A stretch of DNA of 64,000 nucleotides from Mesostigma viride (Eukaryota > Streptophyta > Mesostigmatophyceae > Mesostigmatales > Mesostigmataceae): positions 1 to 64,000 of the forward strand of contig RPFO01001218.1 of the NCBI GenBank assembly GCA_009746045.1, given 5' to 3'. The position numbers were made by a program, and so were the translations under genes. Positions 1 to 13,700 of the stretch are shown piece by piece. The stretch's first letter is position 1; every line of letters starts with the position of its first letter. The notes under the pieces were generated by a model. It made no database searches. It was not told the DNA's origin and saw only the letters and a program-made list of their open reading frames with translations.

Positions 1-960
1 AACACCCAACACCTAAAAATAAGACACCAACACACAAGACACCCAACACACACTTAACACAACACACACAATGTTTGCACCCACGACACACACACCAACA
101 CCTAATAAGACACCAACACACACACGTACACGTACATCCCCCCCCCCCCACAACACCAACACATGACAAAACATGCAAACAACACACCACACAACACAAC
201 ACACACGCAACACACACCTAGGTCGATCACACACAACACACACAAAACACACCTAAGTCACACACAACACACACGTACACCCCCCACACAAACCCAATAC
301 CAACACACAAGACACTTGGCCCCCCCCCCACACCCACACACCCACACCCACACCCACACCACACATCCAACACACACAACACACACAACACACTTAAGTC
401 ACACACAACACACACATAACACACCTAAGTCACACACAACACACACGTCCATCCCCCCCTCACACTCAACACCAATACATGACAATTAACATGCACACAA
501 CACACACACGCACACACACACACACACACACACAACATACATACACAGAGCACACACACACGCCTCAACACACATACCGAACACACACACACAAGACACC
601 CAACACACATACCGAACACACACACACACACACTATGTTTGCACCCGACATACACACACCCAACACCTACTAAAAACAAGAAACCAACACACAAGACACC
701 CTACACACACAACACACACACACACAACACATATCCAACACAAACAACACACACACCTAAGTCACACACACAACACACCTACTAAGTCACACACACAACA
801 CACATGTACCTCCCCCCCCACACCCAACATCAACACACAAGACACTTTGCACACACCCTACACCCCCGCACCTTCATGAATGCACCCAACACACACACAA
901 CACACACGCCCCAACACACATACCCAACATTCACACAACACACCCAACATATAAGGGTAA
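1..960. repeat. CA-rich low-complexity tract
   Basis: The tract is almost entirely CACACAACA-like repeats, with interspersed CCTAAGTCACACA and ACACCCAACAC words. It shows no regular long period. Reading frames through it are open only because the repeat lacks stop codons, so no gene is supported. Confidence 0.9.
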
Positions 961-1310
961 ATATGGTTTAGGAGTGTAGGGGTTTAGGGTTTAAGGCCTA
1001 CCATACACCCGTATGTAAAAATGCAACAACACGCCAAGTCATCCGCCACCATGCAAAAATATATAAACACAACTGGTCATCCTCAACAATAATTTTAGTA
1101 CCTAATCCGCACTTGGCACTTGTCCAGTTTCGTAAGTCCAACGGCCGTTGGCTTTGAGAAATTAAGATATGCGACATGCGCCATGCAGCCAAGCTAAAGT
1201 ATAGGCTGATTGCCCTGTATGTAACATTAGTAAGGTGAACGACCGTCGACAAAAAAACACATGCGACATACAAACACCAATTTTACACAGTAATGTTTGG
1301 AATGACGTAC
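961..1310. other. Non-coding stretch next to the transposase-like gene
   Basis: No coding exon can be supported. At 977-990 there are two adjoining TTTAGGG-like words, too few to be a telomere. One perfect CCAACGGCCGTTGG palindrome lies at 1138-1151. On the minus strand this stretch directly follows a good splice donor (ACG|GTACGT) at 1311/1310. It is therefore probably the start of the next intron of the transposase-like gene, and the last exon was not identified. Confidence 0.5.
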
Positions 1311-4300
1311 CGTAATTTCGGCGTCCACCTTCTTCGCAATTGTGAACCAGCCCTGTCGCGTGTTGTCCGGATGTCCTTCCCACTTGCCCTTCGTGACCTT
1401 TGCGACGCTCAGGTAGCACACGATTGCAGTTAAGGGTTCTCGGTCGTCTGGGTTCCAGAAGAAGCGTCGGGCGTCCGATCCGGAGGAGGAGCACCTCTCG
1501 AAGTATTTTACGTACATTACCCAGTTGCCTTTCTTAAAAACCTCGCCCCCCCCCCTGTATGTTTGTTTAAACACTCATCCTTGTCGAGTTGGTGGGCGAC
1601 TCGAACAACTTTCGCCAACCAGTACGGGTGGTCGGGCACATGGTCCTTGTGCCCCCTCTCAGATGCGACTGCGACGGCCTCCCCCTCCTGCAAACCACGC
1701 CCCAACTCGTTTCTTGCCGTTTGAACGTGGTTCAGGCGGGTTCCCGGATATCGCGTGGGGTTCCGCGACTTACTCGCCTGGAGTTTTACAGTCCACGACG
1801 AGCTGCTCCAATCGTTTGGGCATGTCGTCCACTTGCCCTCTCGGCACTCCGCACAACTGAAGCATGAAAAACGCCTGAGCTTTACCACCTCGACCCGCTC
1901 GCCCTTTTTGTCCAGTCGCCACTGGTGTGCCGTGGAGATATCTCGGATCGGGCCTCGCTCCTTACCGGACGTGAGAATCTGCAATTGTAATTCCATGAAA
2001 CAACATCACAGCACATTTCCCAACTCCAACGGCCGTTGGCACTCAACAATTATAAGATTTCCCAACTCCAACGGCCGTTGGCCCTTGGAAACTTTATATA
2101 AGTACATTTCTCAACTCCAACGGCCGTTGGCACTCAACAATTATACGATTTTCCAGCTCCAACGGCCGTTGGCCTTATGAAACTTCAAACTGCATCAAGG
2201 AAGCTGTCCTCTGTAAAGTGTAACCAGAGACAAATTATAGAACTGCACTTGACCACCAGAAAGCAACTGTCTTTACTTACGTTATCGAGAAGAAATGCCC
2301 GTCGAACCACGTCCGATTGTGCCGATGGTCGACTCGAGTCTTTGCCGGTTCTCCAATCCCGGTTCAGGTAGGCCACCAGTGCCTCCACCGTATTCAGGTT
2401 CCGATTGTCCTCCTGCATCTGCGCTCTTTTGAGGATGCTTTTGACCGTCCCCCCCTCCCCGTCCGACTCCCCCTTCCCATGTCCTGCACACGAGTAGTTC
2501 CACTCCAATGATTCCAAGTCGGGGTCGGCCTCGAGCAGGTCCGCAGCCATCGCCAACACATACCGGGATTGGAACTGCTCCTTACAGTTGTCGGACCAAC
2601 TGATCCAGTTCCTCACCTCCACCCCCTCCTCCCTCAGCACGTTAAGGGTATTCTTCATCACGAACTCCAGGGTCTGGGCATTCCTCGGTACGTCCTTCCC
2701 CATGTAATCGTGCTTCACCCTTTTGATTTCCAGCGATACGGGATCACGGTACATCACGATCACCGGCATCAGGACGTAACTACTTGGGTACCAGTACTGC
2801 GCCTGCAACTGTTTCTGCAGGTGGTCCGAATAGTTCTCCGAGTAGTCCATCAGGACCACCACCGTTCCCAGCGGCATCACGTCAATGCACTCCTTGTAAG
2901 CGTGGTGCTGCCAGGCCCATGTATGGACGTGAATGGCGAATTCCGGGAAGCGCGCCGTAATGAGTTCATGGAGCTCCGAGAGGGTTGACTTGATGAGTTT
3001 TTGCTGCAGGTTCATTTGCGGCGCCACATCCTCCTCCTGCAACACAACACACCCGCGCACCATGGATTGACCGAAGAATGGAAGTCAGCAGCTGGGAATT
3101 TCCCAACGCCAACGGCCGTTGGAAGTATGAAAGTCTACATATATATATTCAACGATGCAAATATACATGCCCGCGCACCATGGATTGACCGAAGAATGGA
3201 AGTCAGCAGCTGGGAATTTCCCAACGCCAACGGCCGTTGGAAGTATGAAAGTCTACATATATATATTCAACGATGCAAATATACATGCTTACCGTCCCAC
3301 GGGGCGCTGTGCCCTCCTTTATGAAGTCGAACCACGTGTACTTCTTTGTCCACCCCTTCATCTGGTCCGTCACGATGAACTCGGAAATCCCACACTCGTT
3401 GCACGTCCCTTCCAAGCAGTTCATTGGGACGTTAACGAACGGGCCGCCCGTCCTCCCCCCTCCTTGCCCCCCTCCCCCCTCTCAGCCCTGTGGCAGGTGA
3501 AACGTCGAACGAAATCATGGGCATTGTCAGGCACGGAAGGGATACCCTCCCTCTCCTCGATCTCCAGCGTGCTCTTCAACTCCTTGACGCCTTTGGCGAA
3601 GGCAGAGAGCAGAGACTCGAAGACGACGTGCTTTTCGCATGCGCACAAGTCCCGGTCCTTCCACACGCCCTTTACGCACTTGGGCATGAACTCCACGAAC
3701 TTCGTGTACCCCACCTTGTACCTTGTCCCGTCCGCAGTCGTCACGATACCTCCCTTGTACGGCGACGCGTCAGAACAGAACCGCTTGTAAATCGTTTCAA
3801 GCGAGTCCAAATAGTACCTTCCGCCCTGGGAGGAAATGAGGATCCTGGCGTTTCCCTTCCTTTCGAACTCATTGACCACGTCCTTATGGTTGGGAGACGC
3901 CCTCGTGTTTAGGTCTGACAACCAGTAACTCCCGACGATGTCTTTGACCTCCTCCGGAAACTTGTCCGACCGTAAAGCACGAGGGGGCGCCTTCAGGGCG
4001 GGAAGGTCGCCCCCCATCCTCATTCCCCTTGCGGTCTGGATATCCTTGGGCGTGACGTGAAGCAGCCGCGCGAGAGTGCAATGCCCTTGATTGTTCATGC
4101 CGTCCTTTCCCAAGCACATTGACAGCACAGCGCACTTCGCGTTCCTGTGCTCATCCGACTTGCCCAATTCCTGGAAACCTTGCACGATATTAGCGACAAC
4201 CTCCTGAGCGAAGGACTCCGACGCCTTTCTTTTCAGCGCAGGGCGGTACTGTTTCCCCATAACCTTCACAACCGCACCTGGCAGCCGCTCAAGCGCCCTC

Positions 4301-5350
4301 AAGCCTACTGCAGTTTTCGTGTTTTCAGTCTTGTGATTGTTGTCCTTCAGCAAGTATTCCATTGCGCTGGCCATGTCGAGGGCAAGTTGGTTGCCCTTGA
4401 TCTCGACGTACTTGAGACTTAGGTCTTTGTTGTGCGCTTCACCTGCATCCGCGCGCATACAGAATCCAGACGAAGTTTTGACTTTTTATCAAATTATTGC
4501 TTTCCAACAATTACCCAATTTGTAGGTCCCAACGGCCGTTGGACCCCTGAAAGTACGCCTGAAACACGCCAACACATGCATTTTCGACACCCAACGGCCG
4601 TTGGACCCCCGAAAGTGGGCCTGAAACACGCCAACACATGCATTTTCGACACCCAACGGCCGTTGGACCCCTGAAAGCGGGCCGAAAACACGCCAACACA
4701 TGCATTTTCGACACCCAACGGCCGTTGGACCCCTGAAAGTGGGCCTGAAACACGCCAACACATGCATTTTCGACACCCAACGGCCGTTGGACCCCTGAAA
4801 GCGCCTGAAACACGCCAACACATGCATTTTCGACACCCAACGGCCGTTGGACCCCTGAAAGCGGGCCGAAAACACGCCAACACATGCATTTTCTACACCC
4901 AACGGCCGTTGGACCCCTGAAAGTGGGCCTGAAACACGCCCACATGCATTTTCACCCAACGGCCGTTGGACCCCTGAAAGCGGGCCGAAAACACGCCCAC
5001 ATGCATTTTCGACGTCCAACGGCCGTTGGGCCCCTGAAAGCGGGCCGGAAACACGCTAACGCATGCATTTTAGACACCCAACGGCCGTTGGACCCCTGAA
5101 AGCGGGCCGAAAACTCGCCAACACCTGCATTTTTTACACGCCAGGATGTGAATTTCCGAATCCCAACGCACTTTTTATAACCTTAACGACCGTTGGAACC
5201 CAGAAATTCGACTGAAATGTTTCCATAACACACGTAACAACAAATTTGGTGGTCAACAACCCCGTAAATCCGTAACCCTGCACGCACCTCTTGCCGCCAT
5301 AGCTCTTGTTCGCAGCAGGTGGGCCCTGAAGACGCCTTTTGGTCTTGCAC
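1311..5350 (-). CDS. Intron-containing DDE transposase-like gene (partial)
   Basis: Exons read on the minus strand are 5350-5288, 4442-3293, 3036-2281 and 1978-1311. All junctions show GT-AG and the codon phases agree across each. The protein has an N-terminal region, a cysteine cluster (CLEGTCNECG, before 3293), then blocks resembling a DDE catalytic core: VVLMDYSENY, ISWSDNCKEQF and HGKGESDGEGGTVK. A later segment has FSCFSCAEC, and the C-terminus carries a YWLAKVV module that looks BAH- or Tudor-like. From memory, the D / SD / HGKG-DG-GGTVK order matches uncharacterised transposase-like proteins seen in animals and algae; I cannot name the superfamily. Frame breaks occur in C runs near 1546-1555 and 3450-3478. 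Further 5' exons upstream of 5350 and a last exon below 1311 are likely but were not found. No terminal inverted repeats were identified. Confidence 0.65.
2020..2175. repeat. Palindrome array in intron 1979-2280
   Basis: Four perfect CCAACGGCCGTTGG copies (2026-2039, 2068-2081, 2117-2130, 2159-2172) are spaced 42, 49 and 42 bp apart. The spacers read like CACTCAACAATTATA. The array sits inside a 302-nt intron with donor GTAAGT and acceptor TTGCAG. Confidence 0.9.
3052..3287. repeat. 118-bp tandem duplication in intron 3037-3292
   Basis: Two nearly identical 118-bp units each contain one CCAACGGCCGTTGG (3109-3122 and 3227-3240), a CGCACCATGGATTGACC block and a TATATATATTC block. They make up nearly the whole 256-nt intron. 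Splice sites are ACG|GTAAGC and TTGCAG|GAG on the minus strand. Confidence 0.9.
4525..5110. repeat. ~62-bp palindrome minisatellite in intron 4443-5287
   Basis: Ten perfect CCAACGGCCGTTGG copies occur between 4529 and 5091 at roughly 60-62 bp spacing. They are separated by units containing CCCTGAAAGCGGGCC and ACACATGCATTTTCGAC. A decayed copy lies at 5182-5196. The array fills most of an 845-nt intron of the transposase-like gene. Confidence 0.92.
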
Positions 5351-5399
5351 CTGTTGGTTACAATTGCATGGCATACCAGCAATATATTGCACATAGCAT

Positions 5400-6788
5400 T
5401 GTATTTCACACAATTATTATATTCATGCCACAAATAATAATAATAATTGTATTAAACATAGGGGGGCAGGTTGCATATTCGTTTCATTGCAGTCTAATAT
5501 CAACATATTAAAAATTTCCATGCCCATAAACATTTTTGATATAGCTATTAGGTTGCTTATTATATTAAATCTTACCAGCCGTGTAGTGGTTTGCGGATTG
5601 CTTTATAGGCTTGCCACACCAACCCAAAAAAAAATGTTACGACGGGAGTTGAACCCGGGCCTACTAGACGTGTTCACGAGGTACTACGAGGATCAGCCAA
5701 GAATCTGTCCCGTACCGGTGTGGTTCACCAGTTCCGCACACTAGCATGGTCTCCGCGTCGCGCTCGTTCATTAAATTTCGGAGAAATTTTGCCTGCTTAT
5801 ATACGTTTTTGAAGCCCCTCGGCGTCGCGCCGTGAAAAGCTTCCTCCGCCAGGCGTCCAATCAGGTAGCAGGAATGTGAAAAAATGGGCTCGAGCTGTGT
5901 GCAGCGCCGCGTCCATGTGGCGCCACACGGCGTCAGGAGTCGGCGTGGCGCCATATATGGCGCTGCGAATTCCCTACCGTGTGGTCTGCAGCGCCACGTC
6001 ACAGTTGCGACTGCAAGTATTTTTCAGCGCGGCGCCGCGGCGCCGCGCCATATCGTTTGGCGCGTCAATTTTTTTCCCGCGCGCGGCGCCTTTTAGGCGC
6101 CGCGCCATTCCATTTGCGCGTCGGCATACCAGCACCAGGGAATTTGAATTTGCAGGTGCTGCGTTGGCGCTTTCCAGCCTCCCTGGAAGACCGACACCGT
6201 GGATGCACCTTGCACCCGAGCATCAACGGCGGGTATTCGCGACATCGGCCGAAAGTGACAACGATATTAGCAACCCGACAGCCATATTCAACTGAGCAAA
6301 GCCATTGTCGCTATTCGGAGTGAAGAAAGAGGTGAGCAATGGCGGATGTACATGGATGCTTTTGACAGATAGTTGTCCACAAGCAGCTCGTTGACGGGCT
6401 AGAAGAATCAGAAATTGTAGCTGTGATTCTGAACGTCGCGTTTGCTTTAATTGTGTTTAGCCCGTCAACTGATTCGCTTGCTTATGGTGTATGCCTTTAA
6501 TTGTGCCTTTAATTGTGTGCAGCATCCTTGCGTGCGCCCTGTATCGAGTAAACCCCGGAAAAAGAAAAAAAGGTACGAATGGCAGCCCCACTTATTCATT
6601 TGTTGGAATCAATGCATTATTGAAGCAGGCTGTCGTGCATGTTTTCTTTTCTGGGCTTTATAGCTGCGTTGCTGGGTTGCTGGGTTTTCTTGCCATGCCA
6701 GTTCCGTATGATCGTTTTTTCCGGCCTGCAATGTAGTCGACATCTTTCCCCCGGCTGCCATTCTTGGTTAATAACGTTGATATTTATG
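5400..6788. other. Non-coding stretch with a Pol III-like B box and GC-rich hairpins
   Basis: No gene is supported. On the minus strand 5660-5645 reads GGTTCAACTCC, a perfect B-box match, followed by a nine-T run at 5626-5634; no acceptor-stem partner or clear A box could be found. Between about 5915 and 6110 there are several GGCGCC-based inverted repeats, the best being a 10-bp stem GCGCGGCGCC with a five-base loop near 6080-6104. The remainder (6300-6788) has no recognisable content. Confidence 0.5.
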
Positions 6789-7740
6789 CATGCCGGCACC
6801 ACACCACATGTATTTATGCATGCCAGATAACACAGGCTGTGTGTCTGACTTTTTTTCGTCCCTGTCATATGTGGTCCGCCTCTCTTTTTTCGTGTTTTGT
6901 TTTTTGTTCGTATCTTCTACGGTACAACGCGACATGTTCACGGCGTCATCTGCGCGGTGTCACTAGCTTCAGTTTTGCCGCCACCGCCGCACCCGGCCGG
7001 CCCCATTAAAAAAAAGAAACATCTATCTATAAAAGGTACGACGCGTGGTGTGTTGCGTGCTTTTTTTCTTGGTTTTCTCGCTCCCTTGCAGCTCAGGTTT
7101 GCTGGCACATGTATTTATGCATGCCGGCACCACACCACATGTATTTATGCATGCCAGATAACACAGGCTGTGTGTCTGACTTTTTTTCTTCCCTGTCATA
7201 TGCGGTCCGCCTCTCTTTTTTCGTGTTTTGTTTTTTGTTCGTATCTTCTACGGTACAACGCGACATGTTCACGGCGTCATCTGCGCGGTGTCACTAGCTT
7301 CAGTTTTGCCGCCACCGCCGCCCCCGGCCGGCCCCATTAAAAAAAAGAAACATCTATCTGTAAAAGGTACGACGCGTGGTGTGTTGCGTGCTTTTTTTCT
7401 TGGTTTTCTCGCTCCCTTGCAGCTCAGGTTTGCTGGCACATGTATTTATGCATGCCAGCACCACACCACATGTATTTATGCATGCCAGATAACACAGGCT
7501 GTGTGTCTGACTTTTTTTCTTCCCTGTCATATGCGGTCCGCCTCTCTTTTTTCGTGTTTTGTTTTTTGTTCGTATCTTCTACGGTACAACGCGACATGTT
7601 CACGGCGTCATCTGCGCGGTGTCACTAGCTTCATTTTTGCCGCCACCGCCGCCCCCGGCCGGCCCCATAAAAAAAAAAGAAACATCTATAAAAAGGTACG
7701 ACGCGTGGTGTGTTGCGTGCTTTTTTTCATGGTTCACCCC
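6789..7740. repeat. 331-bp tandem unit, about three copies
   Basis: Units start near 6789, 7120 and 7451. Each contains the words ATGTATTTATGCATGCC, CGTGTTTTGTTTTTTGTTCG, GCCGCCACCGCCGC and GGCCGGCCCCAT followed by an A run. The third copy runs into the 30-bp minisatellite. The unit's own ATGCATGCCAGCACC start is the seed of that minisatellite. Confidence 0.9.
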
Positions 7741-10700
7741 ACTACATCCATCCATGCATGCCAGCACCCCATGACACCCATCCACGCATGCCAGCACCCC
7801 ATGACACCCATCCATGCATGCCAGCACCCCATGACACCCATCCATGCATGCCAGCACCCCATGACACCCATCCATACATGCCAGCGCCCCATGACACCCA
7901 TCCATGCATGCCAGCACCCCATGACACCCATCCATGCATGCCAGCACCCCACTACACCCATCCACGCATGCCAGCACCCCACTACACCCATCCACGCATG
8001 CCAGCGCCCCATTACACCCATCCATGCATGCCAGCACCCCATGACACCCATCCATGCATGCCAGCGCCCCACTACACCCATCCATGCATGCCAGCACCCC
8101 ATTACACCCATCCATGCATGCCAGCACCCCATGACACCCATCCATACATGCCAGCGCCCCATGACACCCATCCATGCATGCCAGCACCCCATGACACCCA
8201 TCCATGCATGCCAGCACCCCACTACACCCATCCACGCATGCCAGCACCCCACTACACCCATCCACGCATGCCAGCGCCCCATTACACCCATCCATGCATG
8301 CCAGCACCCCATGACACCCATCCATGCATGCCAGCACCCCATGACACCCATACACGCATGCCAGCACCCCACTACACCCATCCATGCATGCCAGCACCCC
8401 ATGACACCCATCCATGCATGCCAGCACCCCATGACACCCATCCATGCATGCCAGCACCCCACTACACCCATCCATGCATGCCAGCACCCCATGACACCCA
8501 TCCATGCATGCCAGCACCCCATGACACCCATCCACGCATGCCAGCACCCCATGACACCCATCCATGCATGCCAGCACCCCATGACACCCATCCATGCATG
8601 CCAGCACCCCATGACACCCATCCATGCATGCCAGCACCTCATGACACCCATCCATGCATGCCAGCACCCCATGACACCCATCCACGCATGCCAGCGCCCC
8701 ATTACACCCATCCATGCATGCCAGCACCCCATTACACCCATCCATGCATGCCAGCACCCCATGACACCCATCCATGCATGCCAGCACCCCATGACACCCA
8801 TCCATGCATGCCAGCACCCCATGACACCCATCCACGCATGCCAGCACCACACCACATGTATTTATGCATGCCAGATAACACAGGCTTTGTGTCTGACTTT
8901 TTTTCGTCCCTGTCATATGCGGTCCGCCTCTCTTTTTTCGTGTTTTGTTTTTTGTTCGCATCTTCTACGGTACAACGCGACATGTTCACGGCGTCATCTG
9001 CGCGGTGTCACTAGCTTCAGTTTTGCCGCCACCGCCGCCCCGGCCGGCCCCATAAAAAAAAAGAAACATCTATAAAAAGGTACGACGCGTGGTGTGTTGC
9101 GTGCTTTTTTTCATGGTTCACCCCACTACATCCATCCATGCATGCCAGCACCCCATGACACCCATCCACGCATGCCAGCACCCCATGACACCCATCCATG
9201 CATGCCAGCACCCCATGACACCCATCCATGCATGCCAGCACCCCATGACACCCATCCATGCATGCCAGCACCCCATGACACCCATCCATGCATGCCAGCA
9301 CCCCATGACACCCATCCACGCATGCCAGCACCACACCACATGTATTTATGCATGCCAGATAACACAGGCTTTGTGTCTGACTTTTTTTTCGTCCCTGTCA
9401 TATGCGGTCCGCCTCTCTTTTTTCGTGTTTTGTTTTTTGTTCGCATCTTCTACGGTACAACGCGACATGTTCACGGCGTCATCTGCGCGGTGTCACTAGC
9501 TTCAGTTTTGCCGCCACCGCCGCCCCCGGCCGGCCCCATAAAAAAAAAGAAACATCTATAAAAAGGTACGACGCGTGGTGTGTTGCGTGCTTTTTTTCAT
9601 GGTTCACCCCACTACACCCATCCATGCATGCCAGCACCCCATGACACCCATCCACGCATGCCAGCACCCCATGACACCCATCCATGCATGCCAGCACCCC
9701 ATGACACCCATCCATGCATGCCAGCACCCCATGACACCCATCCATGCATGCCAGCACCCCATGACACCCATCCATGCATGCCAGCACCCCACTACACCCA
9801 TCCATGCATGCCAGCACCCCATGACACCCATCCATGCATGCCAGCACCCCATGACACCCATACACGCATGCCAGCACCCCACTACACCCATGCATGCATG
9901 CCAGCACCCCATGACACCCATCCATGCATGCCAGCACCCCATGACACCCATCCATGCATGCCAGCACCCCATGACACCCATCCATACATGCCAGCGCCCC
10001 ATGACACCCATCCATGCATGCCAGCACCCCATGACACCCATCCATGCATGCCAGCACCCCACTACACCCATCCACGCATGCCAGCACCCCACTACACCCA
10101 TCCACGCATGCCAGCGCCCCATTACACCCATCCATGCATGCCAGCACCCCATGACACCCATCCATACATGCCAGCGCCCCATGACACCCATCCATGCATG
10201 CCAGCACCCCATGACACCCATCCATGCATGCCAGCACCCCATGACACCCATCCATGCATGCCAGCACCCCATGACACCCATCCATGCATGCCAGCACCCC
10301 ATGACACCCATCCATGCATGCCAGCGCCCCACTACACCCATCCATGCATGCCAGCACCCCATGACACCCATCCATGCATGCCAGCACCCCATGACACCCA
10401 TCCATGCATGCCAGCACCCCATGACACCCATCCATGCATGCCAGCACCCCATTACACCCATCCATGCATGCCAGCACCCCATGACACCCATCCATGCATG
10501 CCAGCACCCCATGACACCCATCCATGCATGCCAGCACCCCATGACACCCATCCATGCATGCCAGCACCCCATGACACCCATCCATACATGCCAGCGCCCC
10601 ATGACACCCATCCATGCATGCCAGCACCCCATGACACCCATCCATGCATGCCAGCACCCCACTACACCCATCCACGCATGCCAGCACCCCACTACACCCA

Positions 10701-13700
10701 TCCACGCATGCCAGCGCCCCATTACACCCATCCATGCATGCCAGCACCCCATGACACCCATCCATGCATGCCAGCGCCCCACTACACCCATCCATGCATG
10801 CCAGCACCCCATTACACCCATCCATGCATGCCAGCACCCCATGACACCCATCCATGCATGCCAGCACCCCATGACACCCATCCATGCATGCCAGCACCCC
10901 ATGACACCCATCCATGCATGCCAGCACCCCATGACACCCATCCATGCATGCCAGCACCCCATTACACCCATCCATGCATGCCAGCACCCCATGACACCCA
11001 TCCATACATGCCAGCGCCCCATGACACCCATCCATGCATGCCAGCACCCCATGACACCCATCCATGCATGCCAGCACCCCATGACACCCATCCACGCATG
11101 CCAGCGCCCCATTACACCCATCCATGCATGCCAGCACCCCATTACACCCATCCATGCATGCCAGCACCCCATGACACCCATCCATGCATGCCAGCGCCCC
11201 ATGACACCCATCCATGCATGCCAGCACCCCATGACACCCATCCATGCATGCCAGCACCCCATGACACCCATCCACGCATGCCAGCGCCCCATTACACCCA
11301 TCCATGCATGCCAGCACCCCATTACACCCATCCATGCATGCCAGCACCCCATGACACCCATCCATGCATGCCAGCACCCCATGACACCCATCCATGCATG
11401 CCAGCACCCCATGACACCCATACACGCATACCAGCACCCCATGACACCCATCCATGCATGCCAGCACCCCATGACACCCATCCATGCATGCCAGCACCTC
11501 ATGACACCCATCCATGCATGCCAGCACCCCATGACACCCATCCATGCATGCCAGCACCCCATTACACCCATCCATGCATGCCAGCACCCCATGACACCCA
11601 TCCATACATGCCAGCGCCCCATGACACCCATCCATGCATGCCAGCACCCCATGACACCCATCCATGCATGCCAGCACCCCATGACACCCATCCACGCATG
11701 CCAGCACCACACCACATGTATTTATGCATGCCAGATAACACAGGCTTTGTGTCTGACTTTTTTTCGTCCCTGTCATATGCGGTCCGCCTCTCTTTTTTCG
11801 TGTTTTGTTTTTTGTTCGTATCTTCTACGGTACAACGCGACATGTTCACGGCGTCATCTGCGCGGTGTCACTAGCTTCAGTTTTGCCGCCACCGCCGCCC
11901 CCGGCCGGCCCCATAAAAAAAAAGAAACATCTATAAAAAGGTACGACGCGTGGTGTGTTGCGTGCTTTTTTTCATGGTTCACCCCACTACACCCATCCAT
12001 GCATGCCAGCACCCCATGACACCCATCCACGCATGCCAGCACCCCATGACACCCATCCATGCATGCCAGCACCCCATGACACCCATCCATGCATGCCAGC
12101 ACCCCATGACACCCATCCATGCATGCCAGCACCCCATGACACCCATCCATGCATGCCAGCACCCCATTACACCCATCCATGCATGCCAGCACCCCATGAC
12201 ACCCATCCATACATGCCAGCACCCCATGACACCCATCCATGCATGCCAGCACCCCATGACACCCATCCATGCATGCCAGCACCCCATGACACCCATCCAC
12301 GCATGCCAGCGCCCCATTACACCCATCCATGCATGCCAGCACCCCATTACACCCATCCATGCATGCCAGCACCCCATGACACCCATCCATGCATGCCAGC
12401 ACCCCATGACACCCATCCATGCATGCCAGCACCCCATGACACCCATACACGCATACCAGCACCCCATGACACCCATCCATGCATGCCAGCACCCCATGAC
12501 ACCCATCCATGCATGCCAGCACCTCATGACACCCATCCACGCATGCCAGCACCCCATGACACCCATCCATGCATGCCAGCACCCCATGACACCCATCCAT
12601 GCATGCCAGCACCCCATGACACCCATCCATGCATGCCAGCACCCCATGACACCCATCCATGCATGCCAGCGCCCCACTACACCCATCCATGCATGCCAGC
12701 ACCCCATGACACCCATCCATGCATGCCAGCACCCCATTACACCCATCCATGCATGCCAGCACCCCATGACACCCATCCATACATGCCAGCGCCCCATGAC
12801 ACCCATCCATGCATGCCAGCACCCCATGACACCCATCCATGCATGCCAGCACCCCACTACACCCATCCACGCATGCCAGCACCCCATGACACCCATCCAT
12901 GCATGCCAGCACCCCATGACACCCATCCATGCATGCCAGCACCCCACTACACCCATCCATGCATGCCAGCACCCCATGACACCCATCCATGCATGCCAGC
13001 ACCCCATGACACCCATACACGCATGCCAGCACCCCACTACACCCATGCATGCATGCCAGCACCCCATGACACCCATCCATGCATGCCAGCACCCCATGAC
13101 ACCCATCCATGCATGCCAGCACCCCATGACACCCATCCATACATGCCAGCGCCCCATGACACCCATCCATGCATGCCAGCACCCCATGACACCCATCCAT
13201 GCATGCCAGCACCCCACTACACCCATCCACGCATGCCAGCACCCCACTACACCCATCCACGCATGCCAGCGCCCCATTACACCCATCCATGCATGCCAGC
13301 ACCCCATGACACCCATCCATACATGCCAGCGCCCCATGACACCCATCCATGCATGCCAGCACCCCATGACACCCATCCATGCATGCCAGCACCCCATGAC
13401 ACCCATCCATGCATGCCAGCACCCCATGACACCCATCCATGCATGCCAGCACCCCATGACACCCATCCATGCATGCCAGCGCCCCACTACACCCATCCAT
13501 GCATGCCAGCACCCCATGACACCCATCCATGCATGCCAGCACCCCATGACACCCATCCATGCATGCCAGCACCCCATGACACCCATCCATGCATGCCAGC
13601 ACCCCATTACACCCATCCATGCATGCCAGCACCCCATGACACCCATCCATGCATGCCAGCACCCCATGACACCCATCCATGCATGCCAGCACCCCATGAC

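Noticed and set aside
960-995. Telomere (TTTAGGG)
   Set aside because: Only two imperfect units are present, inside other sequence.
5626-5760. tRNA gene
   Set aside because: The B box is perfect but no matching acceptor stem, anticodon arm or clear A box could be built.
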